Below, piece after piece: positions 17,308 through 27,175 of a DNA stretch of 64,000 nucleotides; positions within the stretch are counted from its first letter, which is position 1, and every line of letters starts with the position of its first letter. The translations under genes and the position numbers were made by a program. The stretch lies in contig NZ_MPDJ01000003.1 in NCBI RefSeq assembly GCF_001881565.1, positions 1 through 64,000 on the forward strand, given 5' to 3'. Below the pieces are notes generated by a model that saw nothing but the letters and a program-made list of their open reading frames with translations, did no database searches and was not told where the DNA came from. The stretch is from Eisenbergiella tayi (GTDB lineage: Bacteria; Bacillota; Clostridia; Lachnospirales; Lachnospiraceae).

Positions 17308-20151
17308 ATGAGCCAATTGGCATCAAAATTTATCCGGCTGAAAACAATGATTGGCGGCAACCGGGAAAAATATGGCTATGAAGACACCTTCGGTATGCCG
17401 CGGGAGGAACAGGCGCATATAACGCGCCCGGGCAGAGCCAACATACGTATCATCAGTGAGCTGGAATTTGCCATAAATCTGTCGGAAGCGGAGAACGGCC
17501 GCTATGACGGCGTGCTGGAGGAGGCGCTGGACTACCTGCTTTCCTGTATGCAGGAGCAGGGAGTGCTTACCAATCAGGCCTGCGAAAAGGCGGAGGATAT
17601 CCTGTCCCCCATGGAAGCCGCGGCGAAGGAGTATAAGCTGATTCTGGCGTCCCATGCCCATATTGACATGAACTGGATGTGGAGCTTTGATGAAACCGTG
17701 GCGGTCACACTGGCCACCTTCCGGTCAATCCTGAACATCATGGAACAGTACCCGGATTTCTGCTTTTCCCAGTCACAGGCTGCCGTTTACAAAATTGTGG
17801 AAGAATATGATCCGGATCTGATGGAAGAAATCAAGAAAAGGATCGCGCAGGGGCGGTGGGAAGTGACAGCAACAGCCTGGGTGGAAACCGACAAGAATAT
17901 GCCTGACGGAGAATCCCTGCTCCGCCATATCCAATATACGAAGGAATATCTGTCCCAGGTATGGGGAGTGAAGAATTTTGATATCGACTTTTCTCCCGAC
18001 ACCTTCGGACACAGCGGAAACGTGCCGGAAATCAACTGTTTCGGCGGGGTGAAATACTATTACCACTGCCGGGGCAACAAAAGAAAAGAGATTCTGTACC
18101 GTTATCAGGCGCCCTCCGGAAACGAAGTGCTCGCATACCGGGAGCCTAACTGGTATAACGGCGCGATTACTCCCCATATAGGGGCAGGACTCATTGAGAT
18201 ATCCCGCCGGTCTGCCGGTCTGAAAACAGGCCTCGTCATTTATGGAGTGGGCGATCACGGCGGCGGCCCGACAAGACGCGATGTGGAACGAGCCATGGAG
18301 ATGATGGACTGGAAAATATATCCGGCAATCAAGTTCGGTACGGTGAGGGAATATTTCCTCGAAGCCGAGGCGGTACGTGATAAGGTGCCGGTGGTGAAGG
18401 AAGAGCTGAATTATTTTGCGCCGGGCTGTTATACGACACAGAGCCGTATCAAGAGAGGCAACAGACGGCTGGAGGCCGCCCTGCTGGATGCGGAATCCAT
18501 GGCGGCGCTGGCGGGAAAAACCGCAGGCTTCCGGTTTGAAAAGGACAGGATGGAGAAAGCATGGCAGAATGTACTGTTCACCCATTTTCATGATATCCTT
18601 ACCGGTTCCTGCGTGCAGGAATCCAGGGAACATGCCATGGGACTGTACCAAACCTCCATGGCGTGTGCCAATACACAGCTGCAGAACGCCATGCGGGTTA
18701 TCGGGGAACAGATCGACACATCCTCAATCCTTGTGGATATCGATGCCTACAACAGCCAGTCGGAGGGCGCCGGAGCCGGCTACGGCATTGAGAATTTCAC
18801 GGGAGTTCCCAGCACGGAAAGAGGAAGCGGCCGGACAAGGATTTTCCATATTTTCAATACACAGACGAGAAAACGCAGTGAGGTGGTGGAACTGACCGTA
18901 TGGGACTGGACAGGAGATCTGCGCCGTCTGCAGGCAAAGGACTGTACAGGGAAAGAAATCTGCTTCCAGCTGCTGGACAAGGAGCTTCAGACCTATTGGG
19001 ATCATAAATATATCAGAGTACTGGTGGATGTGACGGTTCCGGCCCTGGGCTATACGACCGTAGTGCTGTCCCAGAAGGAGGCGGAGAACTATCCGGTATA
19101 TCTGCAGGAAAGAGAGCAGGTATCTTCGGTCTTCGATAATTATGTGCTTTCCAATGATCAGATCACGGTTGAAATCGAGGCGGGCTCCGGAAGAATCCGT
19201 TCGCTGAAAGGCAGGGAAACACAGGAAGAACTGATAGCGGAAGGCAAAACGGCGGGACTGAATTTTATAGAGACCGAAACCATAACCTCCAGCGCATGGA
19301 ACATAGGCCGTCATCTGAAAACGATGCCTGTAGACCGCTGCGTGAAGATGGAACGCGTGACACAGGGACCTTTGCGGGAGAGTATAAAGGCGGTCTACAA
19401 GACAGCGGATTCAACGGCGGAAGTGCTTTACATTCTGGATAAGCACCAGCCGTCCGTCAGGATGGAGCTTACCATCGACTGGCATGAAAGCGGGAGTGAA
19501 ATCATTCCGGTACTGGATTATAAGATCCCGGTTGCATATCGCACATCGGAGTACCGTTATGACATACCTGCGGGTACAGTGGTAAGAAAAGAGCGGAACA
19601 ATGATGTGCCGGCGCTCCGGTATGGTATGGCGGTCCGGGAAAGCGGGGACTGTGCGGTTCTGATAAGCGACAGCAAATACGGCTACAGAGGCACCGACAA
19701 TACCCTGGCGCTGACACTGATCAACAGCTCTACCAGTCCGGATCCTTATCCGGAAAGGGGAATACATAAAATCAATCTCTGGCTCGGCATCAGCTCCGGC
19801 GATCCCAGGGCGACAGAGGAACTGGCGGCGGCCTATAATCACAGCCTGTTTTACCAGCCGTCCAATTCCCACCATGGAACGCTGCCTATGGAGGAAAGCC
19901 TTCTGGAAACAGATTCCGACAGCGTTGTGATTTCGGCAGTGATGCCTTCGGCGGACGGGGCGCTTCTGGTCCGCGGCTATGAGACAGCGGGCAGACGTGC
20001 GGAGGCTGTTATTATGCTGAGGGAAAAAACGTCTTCGGCAGTACAGACAGACCTGTTTGAACAGGAAATCCCTGCCGCGGCGGAAGTGGATGGCTGTGCG
20101 GTTAAAGTGCATGTAGAGCCTTATTCCTTATTCCAGGTTAAGATACGGTAA
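17308..20151 (+). CDS. GH38-family alpha-mannosidase (second, divergent copy)
   Basis: 947 residues, cytoplasmic. It lacks the long N-terminal sandwich of its neighbour and begins with a short helical region before LASHAHIDMNWMW (zinc ligands H118 and D120). The nucleophile Asp231 is in FSPDTFGHSGNVPEI, and the helical-domain motif FTHFHDILTGSC is present. The two GH38 proteins are clearly different outside the motifs, so they are not a recent duplication and probably act on different linkages or on neighbouring residues of one glycan. Start ATG is preceded by ATAGGGAGGGAAAG. It is the last gene of module A and is followed by a strong terminator. Confidence 0.92.
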   Translation: MSQLASKFIRLKTMIGGNREKYGYEDTFGMPREEQAHITRPGRANIRIISELEFAINLSEAENGRYDGVLEEALDYLLSCMQEQGVLTNQACEKAEDILSPMEAAAKEYKLILASHAHIDMNWMWSFDETVAVTLATFRSILNIMEQYPDFCFSQSQAAVYKIVEEYDPDLMEEIKKRIAQGRWEVTATAWVETDKNMPDGESLLRHIQYTKEYLSQVWGVKNFDIDFSPDTFGHSGNVPEINCFGGVKYYYHCRGNKRKEILYRYQAPSGNEVLAYREPNWYNGAITPHIGAGLIEISRRSAGLKTGLVIYGVGDHGGGPTRRDVERAMEMMDWKIYPAIKFGTVREYFLEAEAVRDKVPVVKEELNYFAPGCYTTQSRIKRGNRRLEAALLDAESMAALAGKTAGFRFEKDRMEKAWQNVLFTHFHDILTGSCVQESREHAMGLYQTSMACANTQLQNAMRVIGEQIDTSSILVDIDAYNSQSEGAGAGYGIENFTGVPSTERGSGRTRIFHIFNTQTRKRSEVVELTVWDWTGDLRRLQAKDCTGKEICFQLLDKELQTYWDHKYIRVLVDVTVPALGYTTVVLSQKEAENYPVYLQEREQVSSVFDNYVLSNDQITVEIEAGSGRIRSLKGRETQEELIAEGKTAGLNFIETETITSSAWNIGRHLKTMPVDRCVKMERVTQGPLRESIKAVYKTADSTAEVLYILDKHQPSVRMELTIDWHESGSEIIPVLDYKIPVAYRTSEYRYDIPAGTVVRKERNNDVPALRYGMAVRESGDCAVLISDSKYGYRGTDNTLALTLINSSTSPDPYPERGIHKINLWLGISSGDPRATEELAAAYNHSLFYQPSNSHHGTLPMEESLLETDSDSVVISAVMPSADGALLVRGYETAGRRAEAVIMLREKTSSAVQTDLFEQEIPAAAEVDGCAVKVHVEPYSLFQVKIR

Positions 20152-20170
20152 CTGCAGAGGCAGGAATAGA

Positions 20171-20216
20171 AACGGGAACGGCAGACAATGGAAATTGCTG
20201 CCGCTTCCCGTTTTTT
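20171..20216 (+). terminator. Terminator of module A
   Basis: AACGGGAA and CGGCAG pair with CTGCCG and TTCCCGTT around a short loop, followed by a T run. A strong rho-independent terminator closing the operon. Confidence 0.9.
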
Positions 20217-20276
20217 GAATAGAAGGATAACCTGCAGCGTATGGCTCTGTTGTTTGTAAAACCCGTTTTATTGGAA

Positions 20277-20305
20277 TTGGCGCAGTAAGAGTTCTGTGTT
20301 ATACT
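20277..20305 (+). promoter_or_regulatory. Sigma-A-like promoter of the acyltransferase gene
   Basis: TTGGCG, a 17-base spacer and TATACT lie about 75 bases before the start codon. The region between the module A terminator and this gene holds nothing else recognisable. Confidence 0.5.
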
Positions 20306-20381
20306 GTCATAATAAACAGAAAAATACGGAAAACAATCCGCTGCTGCTTTCTTTTGCGGAAACGGCGGGATGGAGGCAGGC

Positions 20382-21614
20382 ATGCTGAACAACAAAAAGA
20401 AAGATATGACACCCTTTGACATGAATAAAAAGCCTGTAAAGCAGTATCCCTTCCTGCTTCCCCTTATCTGGGGAGGAGCCTGGCTGATGACCCGAAGCCT
20501 GGGGCTGACGGTCGAAAAAGCAGGGATGGAAAAGATGAAACCGCCTTATCTGGTGCTCTCCACCCATCAGGGCTTTTCCGACTATTATATCGCACCGCTG
20601 GCCCTGTTCCCCCACAGAGCCAACTATGTGTCCGATATGGAAGGCTTTGCCGCATTCGGGGAATGGCTGTACAGAGGGATTGGCTGTATCGGAAAGCGAA
20701 GATATGTTTCCGATATAGCTGTGGTGAAAAATATCTATACTGCTCTGCATAAGAACAGGCAGATAGTGGCTGTCTTTCCCGAGTCCCGGCATTCCAACGC
20801 GGGAACCACCGCCTATATCCCGCAGAATATGGGAAAGCTTGCGAAGCTTATGAAGGTGCCCGTAGTGATGCTGTCCGTCCACGGAAGTTATCTTGCCGGA
20901 CCTTTTTGGGATGAGGCACACACCAGGAAGGTGCCGCTGCGGGCTAAGCTGGAATGCATTTATACGAAAGAAGAGCTGGCGCAGGCACAGGAAGACGATG
21001 TTCAGCAAAAAATAGAAGAACATTTGAGGTATGATGAGTATAAGTGGCAGTGGGAAGAAAAGATAGCCATAACCTATCCCCGGCGGGCCGAAGGGCTGCA
21101 TATGGCATTGTATCAGTGCCGTTCCTGCGGGGAAGCTTTTTATATGAAAAGCAAGGGCAGCAGCCTGTTTTGCGAAGCCTGCGGATCTGGCTGGGAAATG
21201 GATGAATACGGGCGGCTGGTTGGAGAAAAGAAGAAAATAACGGCAATACCGGATTGGTATGAGTGGCAGAGGGGCGAGGTGGAAAAAGAGATCCGGAACG
21301 GAACCTACCGATGTGAGTTTGCGGTCCGTGTGGAGGCGTTGCCCAACGCGAAAGGCTTTATTCCGATGGGAGAAGGAAGGTTGGTACAGGAGGAGAGCGG
21401 GTTTACCCTTTCCGTGCAGAACAGAGAGCTGTTTTTTGACCATCGTTCCAGGGAGTCCGTTCAGACGGAGTATAATTACCGGGACAGAGGGCCGTGTATT
21501 GTCCTGTCGGACAAAGACTGCTGTTACTACATATATTCGGACGATCCGGAATTCTGCCCTACGAAGATACAGTTTGCCGGGGAGTACTATTATCGGATGA
21601 GGAAGCAGGGGTAA
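20382..21614 (+). CDS. PlsC-like acyltransferase with C-terminal zinc ribbon
   Basis: 410 residues. The first ~220 resemble lysophospholipid/1-acylglycerol-phosphate acyltransferases: motif I H62-x4-D67 (STHQGFSDYY), VFPESRHS in the place of motif III, and VPVVMLSVHGSY. A zinc ribbon follows (C246xxC249 and C264xxC267), then an uncharacterised beta-rich domain of about 120 residues. The fusion of an acyltransferase to a zinc ribbon is unusual; it may be a lipid-modifying enzyme of membrane or spore envelope. The ATG at 20382 has GATGGAGGCAGG upstream; a reading four codons longer is possible. It appears monocistronic. Confidence 0.8.
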   Translation: MLNNKKKDMTPFDMNKKPVKQYPFLLPLIWGGAWLMTRSLGLTVEKAGMEKMKPPYLVLSTHQGFSDYYIAPLALFPHRANYVSDMEGFAAFGEWLYRGIGCIGKRRYVSDIAVVKNIYTALHKNRQIVAVFPESRHSNAGTTAYIPQNMGKLAKLMKVPVVMLSVHGSYLAGPFWDEAHTRKVPLRAKLECIYTKEELAQAQEDDVQQKIEEHLRYDEYKWQWEEKIAITYPRRAEGLHMALYQCRSCGEAFYMKSKGSSLFCEACGSGWEMDEYGRLVGEKKKITAIPDWYEWQRGEVEKEIRNGTYRCEFAVRVEALPNAKGFIPMGEGRLVQEESGFTLSVQNRELFFDHRSRESVQTEYNYRDRGPCIVLSDKDCCYYIYSDDPEFCPTKIQFAGEYYYRMRKQG

Positions 21615-21631
21615 GTTCCTTACGCATCTTA

Positions 21632-22954
21632 TCACACCTCTTTTCCGCGGGAAATAAGCTCTTCAAAGATAGGGGTGAAATCTATATCCTTGATTGCGCC
21701 ATAACGATCCACAAAATAGTTCTTCATGTAATCTTCATTTTTGCGGACTCCGGATTTTCCTGTTGTCCCGAAGTCAGATAAGGAATAGTGGCTGCTGTAA
21801 TGAGTGTCCTCATCTCGTTCAACGAATTTTATCTCGTCTCTCCGATATAAATTTGCATTCAAAAAAATGGGATTGTGGGTATTAAAAACTAATTGCGCAT
21901 GATTTCTGTTAATTTCATCATTGTGAAAAATATTAATGATATTCATCAATGCCATCGGATGGATGGATGCATCAAATTCATCCACCACCAAAGTCCCGCC
22001 ATTCATAAGAGCGTTTACCACCAAAGGAAACATATTTATAAATCGGATTGTTCCATAGGATTCAAACAATTCTGCGGGAATAGCAGTTCCCTTCTTATCG
22101 CCTTTAAATATGGAACAAAGCTTGGCTTCATTACTGTCGCCTTCTACAACGTAGCCCAGTGCATTAGAGCTGATTCCGAAATAGACGGCAGCCTCATTCA
22201 ATGTTTTTTCAACATATACAGATTCCTTTTTGGGTTTGCTGAATTTGCGAATTAAATGCATGGAATCGGCTCTGTAAATTACCATAAATTTGTTATCAAG
22301 CCAATTACTGATAATTTGAACTAACTTGGAGCTGAACATATTTTTGAAACCATTCATCAGGAACAGTTCCTCATCATTTAAGTTTCCTTGTGCCAGGGCT
22401 ATTGCGCTCTCTGCATTTTGTTCAAAGGCATTTACCAGCAAAGTGCTGATAGTATCAAGTGAATCAAATTTGAGCTCACCATTTCTCTCGAAAATCAGGC
22501 GGTCATTAATCTTTAATTGTTCAGATAAAATTTTACGGGAATAATCAACTTCCAGGAATTTGCCAAGGTCAACAGAAAAAGAATATTCTATAAGATAGTT
22601 GTCTGTAATAAACTTAATAAAAAAAGATACGGGATCTCTGTTTTCACTTAAATTATTCGGAATTAACTCTAATTCGCAGGCGGCAGTATTCGGGTCATTT
22701 TTATCATCGTCATTACGAATATTTCCTCTGAGTACGATGGATTTAAATGTATCCATTGCACCGATGATGTTTGTCTTCCCGGATGCGTTTGAACCATAGA
22801 TTACCGCAGAACACAGGCCTTTGTAGCTTTTTTTATTGATGTCCTGCTTGAGTACGCTGTAATCCAGTCCTTTTTGTTTGGGAGCAGGGATGAGCGAAAA
22901 TATCAACTCTTCTTTAAAAGATTTATAATTAGATGTTTTGAATTCTAACAGCAT
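21632..22954 (-). CDS. Solitary AAA (AAA_15-type) ATPase
   Basis: 440 residues. N-terminal MLLEFKTSNYKSFKEELIFSL is typical of the family that includes RloB/OLD/AriA-partner ATPases. Walker A is YGSNASGKTN, and Walker B with signature Asp/His is TLVVDEFDASIHP. The C-terminus (FNTHNPIFLN, RRDEIKFVERD, YGAIKDIDF) matches the same group. Such ATPases often pair with RloB or a nuclease in phage defence, but no partner is adjacent: the next gene on either side is unrelated and the gene seems alone. The sequence is visibly more AT-rich than its neighbours, suggesting transfer. Start ATG has GGAGG at good spacing. It converges with the acyltransferase gene. Confidence 0.85.
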   Translation of the reverse strand: MLLEFKTSNYKSFKEELIFSLIPAPKQKGLDYSVLKQDINKKSYKGLCSAVIYGSNASGKTNIIGAMDTFKSIVLRGNIRNDDDKNDPNTAACELELIPNNLSENRDPVSFFIKFITDNYLIEYSFSVDLGKFLEVDYSRKILSEQLKINDRLIFERNGELKFDSLDTISTLLVNAFEQNAESAIALAQGNLNDEELFLMNGFKNMFSSKLVQIISNWLDNKFMVIYRADSMHLIRKFSKPKKESVYVEKTLNEAAVYFGISSNALGYVVEGDSNEAKLCSIFKGDKKGTAIPAELFESYGTIRFINMFPLVVNALMNGGTLVVDEFDASIHPMALMNIINIFHNDEINRNHAQLVFNTHNPIFLNANLYRRDEIKFVERDEDTHYSSHYSLSDFGTTGKSGVRKNEDYMKNYFVDRYGAIKDIDFTPIFEELISRGKEV

Positions 22955-23132
22955 AAATTTGCCTCCATTCTGCAAAAAATAAGCAAAATCATAATGATAT
23001 TATATGCCATATGATATATAAAAGTCAATTGTTCTATTCGTAATGCATAAAAAGTGCAAAATCAAATATTTCTGCTTCAGAGGAAACTGTATGAAAGGCG
23101 TCAGGCTGTAATTTTTAGCTGAATATGGAAAA

Positions 23133-24122
23133 TTAACAGCTTTTCCGATAACCTCCCGGCGTCATTCCCGTCTTTTTGCGGAAAAGATTGGTGTAATTAT
23201 TTATATCATGAAAACCTGCCGTCAGGGCAATTTTATTGGCTGGAAGGGTGGTGGATCGAAGCAAAAATTTGGCATGCTCCACCCGGAGGCTTATCAGATA
23301 ATCGTTTGGCGAGTATCCGGTGTACTTCTTGAATTCCCTGGAAAGATAGTACTTGCTGATGCCGGAAAAACGGGAAAGGAAATCCAGCGTCAGCGCCTGT
23401 GTAAAATGCTTTTCCATATAAGCGATCAGATAACGCAGATTTTCCGGTACCGGGGAGTCTGTTTCTTTTTCCTCGGACGCGTTCCTGAGAAGATCGGTAA
23501 GGATACTGCTGATACAATCGGAAGCCAGCCAGTCCCGGCAGGGCTGTACGGAGCCATAAATGGATAACAGTTCCTCCAGCTTCTTTTGATAATTGCCGGT
23601 AAAAGGCTGATAAAAAGAGACGGATCCATTTTCCATATATCGGGAAAACAGGGCGGGTACCAGAGGCCCGTTCAAGTGGAATACGCCATGCTTCCAGACA
23701 TCCCCCTCCGTGCGGTACAGATGGGGAACGCGGCAGTCAATAAAGAAACCGTCGCCCGGGCCCAGCGAGTAACTTTTTCCCATATATTCCAGAGCACCGT
23801 TTCCTTCATATGTGTAAATGATAAGAAAGGACTGATAATCCTTTCTGTTTGTGAAGAACCCCTTCGGGCAGGTGAAGATGCTGAAGGCCTCCATATAGAA
23901 AAGGTTTTCCAGGGCAAAATCCGTAACAGGAGGACGTGAAAAGGTGTCCATTTTCCCAAAGATAAAATAATCTGCATTTCTCATATTGGCAGGAAGTTCT
24001 TCCTGTGTTACGTTTGCTTTCTCCTGAAGGTTCTGTGCGTTCCGGGACATCTGTCTTTCGACCTCCGCAGGGGTGACAGGTGTAGGAAACTGTACCTGTG
24101 TGAAAAAAATCTGATCAAACAT
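23133..24122 (-). CDS. AraC-family transcriptional regulator with cupin sensor
   Basis: 329 residues. An N-terminal cupin-like sensor (YTYEGNGALEYMGKSYSLGPGDGFFIDCRVPHLYR) is followed by a C-terminal double helix-turn-helix (LDFLSRFSGISKYYLSREFKKYTGYSPNDYLISLRVEHAKFLL, then ALTAGFHDINNYTNLFRKKTGM). It likely binds a sugar and activates the divergently transcribed hydrolase gene 260 bases away. Start ATG has AAAGGTG upstream. The family and layout are clear; the effector is not. Confidence 0.92.
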   Translation of the reverse strand: MFDQIFFTQVQFPTPVTPAEVERQMSRNAQNLQEKANVTQEELPANMRNADYFIFGKMDTFSRPPVTDFALENLFYMEAFSIFTCPKGFFTNRKDYQSFLIIYTYEGNGALEYMGKSYSLGPGDGFFIDCRVPHLYRTEGDVWKHGVFHLNGPLVPALFSRYMENGSVSFYQPFTGNYQKKLEELLSIYGSVQPCRDWLASDCISSILTDLLRNASEEKETDSPVPENLRYLIAYMEKHFTQALTLDFLSRFSGISKYYLSREFKKYTGYSPNDYLISLRVEHAKFLLRSTTLPANKIALTAGFHDINNYTNLFRKKTGMTPGGYRKSC

Positions 24123-24243
24123 ATAGCGTCACCTTTTCTCTATAAGAATGAAAGCAATGGCTGCTGTACCGACCGGATACCGTTGCCATGCATAACTGCA
24201 GGATACCAGCTGTATTGGGCAATATAATATGATATATTGGCAA

Positions 24244-24266
24244 AATCAAATGATTACAATTTGATT
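24244..24266. promoter_or_regulatory. Inverted repeat in the AraC/hydrolase divergent region
   Basis: AATCAAAT and ATTTGATT flank a 7-base spacer, in a very AT-rich region between the divergent AraC regulator and hydrolase genes. A plausible operator, position unproven. Confidence 0.4.
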
Positions 24267-24384
24267 ATAATAGATTATCATTATTTTACAAGAACAAGAT
24301 TATATGATTACTCTTCGGGTAAAATCATGCAGACAGCCTACGGCCCGGAGAAAGCAATCATACATAGTGCAGGAGGTAAAAAAG

Positions 24385-27117
24385 GTGAACCGGAAAATAA
24401 AAAAGCTTCTTACCAATCAGGGCGGCAACTACATATTTCCTTTTTTCTGGCAGCATAGGGAAGAGGAAGCTGTTTTACGGGAGTATATGAAGGTTATTGA
24501 CGAAAGCAATATCAAGGCAGTCTGTGTGGAAAGCCGTCCGCACCCGGATTTCTGCGGCCCCAAATGGTGGGCGGATATGGATGTGATTCTGGATGAGGCC
24601 CGGAAAAGAGGGATGAAGGTTTGGATTCTGGATGACAGCCATTTCCCTACCGGTTATGCAAACGGCGCAATGGAGGAACAGCCCGATGAACTTTGCAGAC
24701 AGAGCGTCAGCTGCCGTACGTACCGGTGTTCCGGCGGAGAAACGCTTTGTATCGGAAAGGAGGAGCTGTTCCATCCGGATCCCTTTCAGCCCACACAGAT
24801 AGAAAGCTATATCGGGGAGAAGGAACCCCGGCATTTTGACGATGACAGGCTTCTGCGATTGTTTGCGGTTCCCTTCGCGGCACAGGGGGATTCAGGCCGG
24901 GGAAGCGCAAAAAGCCTGGCGGAAAAAAGTATCGATTTATCCGGACATATCACGGAAAACGGTATTTCATGGAAGGTACCCGAAGGCATATGGAAGGTTT
25001 ATGCCCTGCATATATCGAGAAACCTCGGTTATCACAGAAGTTATATCAATATGATGGACAGCGCGTCCTGCCGTGTATTGATTGACGCGGTTTATGAGCC
25101 TCATTATGCCCATTACGGGGAAGAATTCGGAAAGACAATTGCCGGCTTCTTTTCCGACGAACCGGAGCTTGGAAACGGCCATTTATATGCGACGGATGTG
25201 GTATTCGGAAAAGACATGGATTTCCCCTGGAGCGCTCCTCTTGAGGATGCTTTGAAGGAAGCTCTGGGAGTTGATTATGGAATAAAGCTGGCTCTTCTCT
25301 GGGAAGAAGATGCGGATCCGGAAGAGAAGGCAAGGATCCGTTACGCTTACATGGATGCCGTTACCCGGCTTGTGAAAAAGTCATTTTCCGAACAGCTGGG
25401 TAGCTGGTGCAGGGAGCACGGAGCAGAATATATCGGTCATTTGATCGAAGACAATAACATGCATGCCAGGACTGGTTCCTCCCTGGGCCATTATTTCCGG
25501 GGGCTTTCCGGACAGGATATGTCGGGCATTGACGATATTGGCGGTCAGGTGCTTCCCCAGGGAGAGGATTTGAATTATGATGACGGCGTTTTCTCGAAAA
25601 GGATCGGGGAGTTCTATCATTACATGCTTGGGAAGCTGGGGAGTTCTTCCGCTGCGATTGAGCCTCTGAAAAAAGGGAATTCCATGTGTGAGATATTCGG
25701 GGCATATGGCTGGTCGGAAGGAGTGCGCCTGGAAAAATACCTGGTGGATCATTTCCTGGTCCGAGGGATTAACCATTATGTACCGCATGCATTTTCCCCG
25801 ATGGCCTTTCCGGATCCGGACTGCCCGCCCCATTTTTATGCCCATGGAAATAATCCCCAATACCGCCATTTCGGATGCCTGATGGCCTATACCAACCGGG
25901 TCTGCGAACTGATTGTCCATGGAAGACATGTGGCGGAAATCGCCGTTTTGTATCACGGGGAGGGGGAATGGACGGGAAAATGTATGTTTTCCCATAAACC
26001 GGCCCATTTGCTTGCCGATACCCAGATGGATTATGATTTGATACCCCAGGATGTTTTTGCGGACCGGGACGGCTTTAAAACAGTCTTGGAAAAGGGAGTG
26101 CTGCGGGTGAATACGCAGGAATACAGGGTATTGATCGTCCCTTACATGGAATATGTGACACAAGCCTTTGCCCGGGCGGCCGGTGAACTGGAGAGGATGG
26201 GGATTCCGGTATTTTTCATGGAAGGCTATCCGGCAGGACTCTGCGATTGTGCGGATAAGGAGGAAGAAAAGAAGCTGCTCGCCGGAATGCATGGCTGCAG
26301 ACTGGTGAAAACGGAACAGCTGATTCCTGCGCTGAAGGAGCTTGATTTTGCGGATATCTCCATACAGCCTGCGGATGACAGGCTTCGTTATTATCATTAT
26401 GAGCAGGAGGATGGTTCGGCGGTTTATCTGTTTGTGAACGAAGGGACAGAAGGATACAGGGGCAGGATTGCAATAGGTGATCCCAGAAGGTGTTATCTGT
26501 ATCATGCATGGGAGAACTGCCTGGAAAGGGCGGATTATGATGGTTCGGTGCTGACTGTGGAGGTGGAACCGCTTAAGAGCCTGATTGCCGTATTTGATAA
26601 GGAGGAGCTGACACAGGAGGAAGCGGATGCCTGGATCTGCCGTCCGGTTAAGGCGGATGGGGAAAAGCTGGCTTTTGCCGGGGAATGGGAAAGAAGTATC
26701 TGCAGAAGCATCGATTATCCCGATTTTAAGGATGGAAGAAAAATTACCCTGCCTGACAGGCTCGCGGAGGAAAAGCCGGAGTTCAGCGGATTTGTACGGT
26801 ATGAAAATGAGTTTATTTTGTCAAAGGGACAGATGGCTGAAGGCGGACGGATAGTCCTTGCGGTTACGGATGCCTGGGAAGGTGTGGAACTGTTTGTGAA
26901 CAAAAACAGCGCGGGAATACAGATAGCGCCTCCATTTCTTTATGATATTACCGGATTGTGCAGGGAAGGGGAAAATGAGATCGTGATTGAAGTCGCTACA
27001 ACGCTGGAACGGGAAATGGCGAAAGTGCCGGATCCTATCAGGCCTAAGCCGGAACCTGCGGCGTTGTCGGGGATTACCGGGGAGGTCCGGCTGTATTATG
27101 ACCTTACCATGGGTTGA
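24385..27117 (+). CDS. Predicted glycoside hydrolase, GH106-like layout
   Basis: 910 residues, no signal peptide. The N-terminal half looks like a (beta/alpha)8 barrel: FPFFWQHREEEAVLREYM, KVWILDDSHFPTGYANGAM, GFFSDEPELGNG (candidate catalytic acids), GAEYIGHLIEDNN. A flavodoxin-like segment (EYRVLIVPYMEYV, GIPVFFMEGYPAG) and a C-terminal galactose-binding-like sandwich (WEGVELFVNKNSAGI, YDITGLCREGENEIVIEVA) follow. This order resembles GH106 alpha-L-rhamnosidases and related unclassified enzymes, but identity is uncertain. The start is GTG at 24385, right after AGGAGGTAAAAAAG; a longer reading lacks a ribosome site. Divergent from the AraC regulator, so probably under its control. Confidence 0.72.
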   Translation: MNRKIKKLLTNQGGNYIFPFFWQHREEEAVLREYMKVIDESNIKAVCVESRPHPDFCGPKWWADMDVILDEARKRGMKVWILDDSHFPTGYANGAMEEQPDELCRQSVSCRTYRCSGGETLCIGKEELFHPDPFQPTQIESYIGEKEPRHFDDDRLLRLFAVPFAAQGDSGRGSAKSLAEKSIDLSGHITENGISWKVPEGIWKVYALHISRNLGYHRSYINMMDSASCRVLIDAVYEPHYAHYGEEFGKTIAGFFSDEPELGNGHLYATDVVFGKDMDFPWSAPLEDALKEALGVDYGIKLALLWEEDADPEEKARIRYAYMDAVTRLVKKSFSEQLGSWCREHGAEYIGHLIEDNNMHARTGSSLGHYFRGLSGQDMSGIDDIGGQVLPQGEDLNYDDGVFSKRIGEFYHYMLGKLGSSSAAIEPLKKGNSMCEIFGAYGWSEGVRLEKYLVDHFLVRGINHYVPHAFSPMAFPDPDCPPHFYAHGNNPQYRHFGCLMAYTNRVCELIVHGRHVAEIAVLYHGEGEWTGKCMFSHKPAHLLADTQMDYDLIPQDVFADRDGFKTVLEKGVLRVNTQEYRVLIVPYMEYVTQAFARAAGELERMGIPVFFMEGYPAGLCDCADKEEEKKLLAGMHGCRLVKTEQLIPALKELDFADISIQPADDRLRYYHYEQEDGSAVYLFVNEGTEGYRGRIAIGDPRRCYLYHAWENCLERADYDGSVLTVEVEPLKSLIAVFDKEELTQEEADAWICRPVKADGEKLAFAGEWERSICRSIDYPDFKDGRKITLPDRLAEEKPEFSGFVRYENEFILSKGQMAEGGRIVLAVTDAWEGVELFVNKNSAGIQIAPPFLYDITGLCREGENEIVIEVATTLEREMAKVPDPIRPKPEPAALSGITGEVRLYYDLTMG

Positions 27118-27175
27118 AAATAAAAGGACTGGCATAATCCTTCCTTTGATGAAAGACCAATGAGGATAATGTAAA

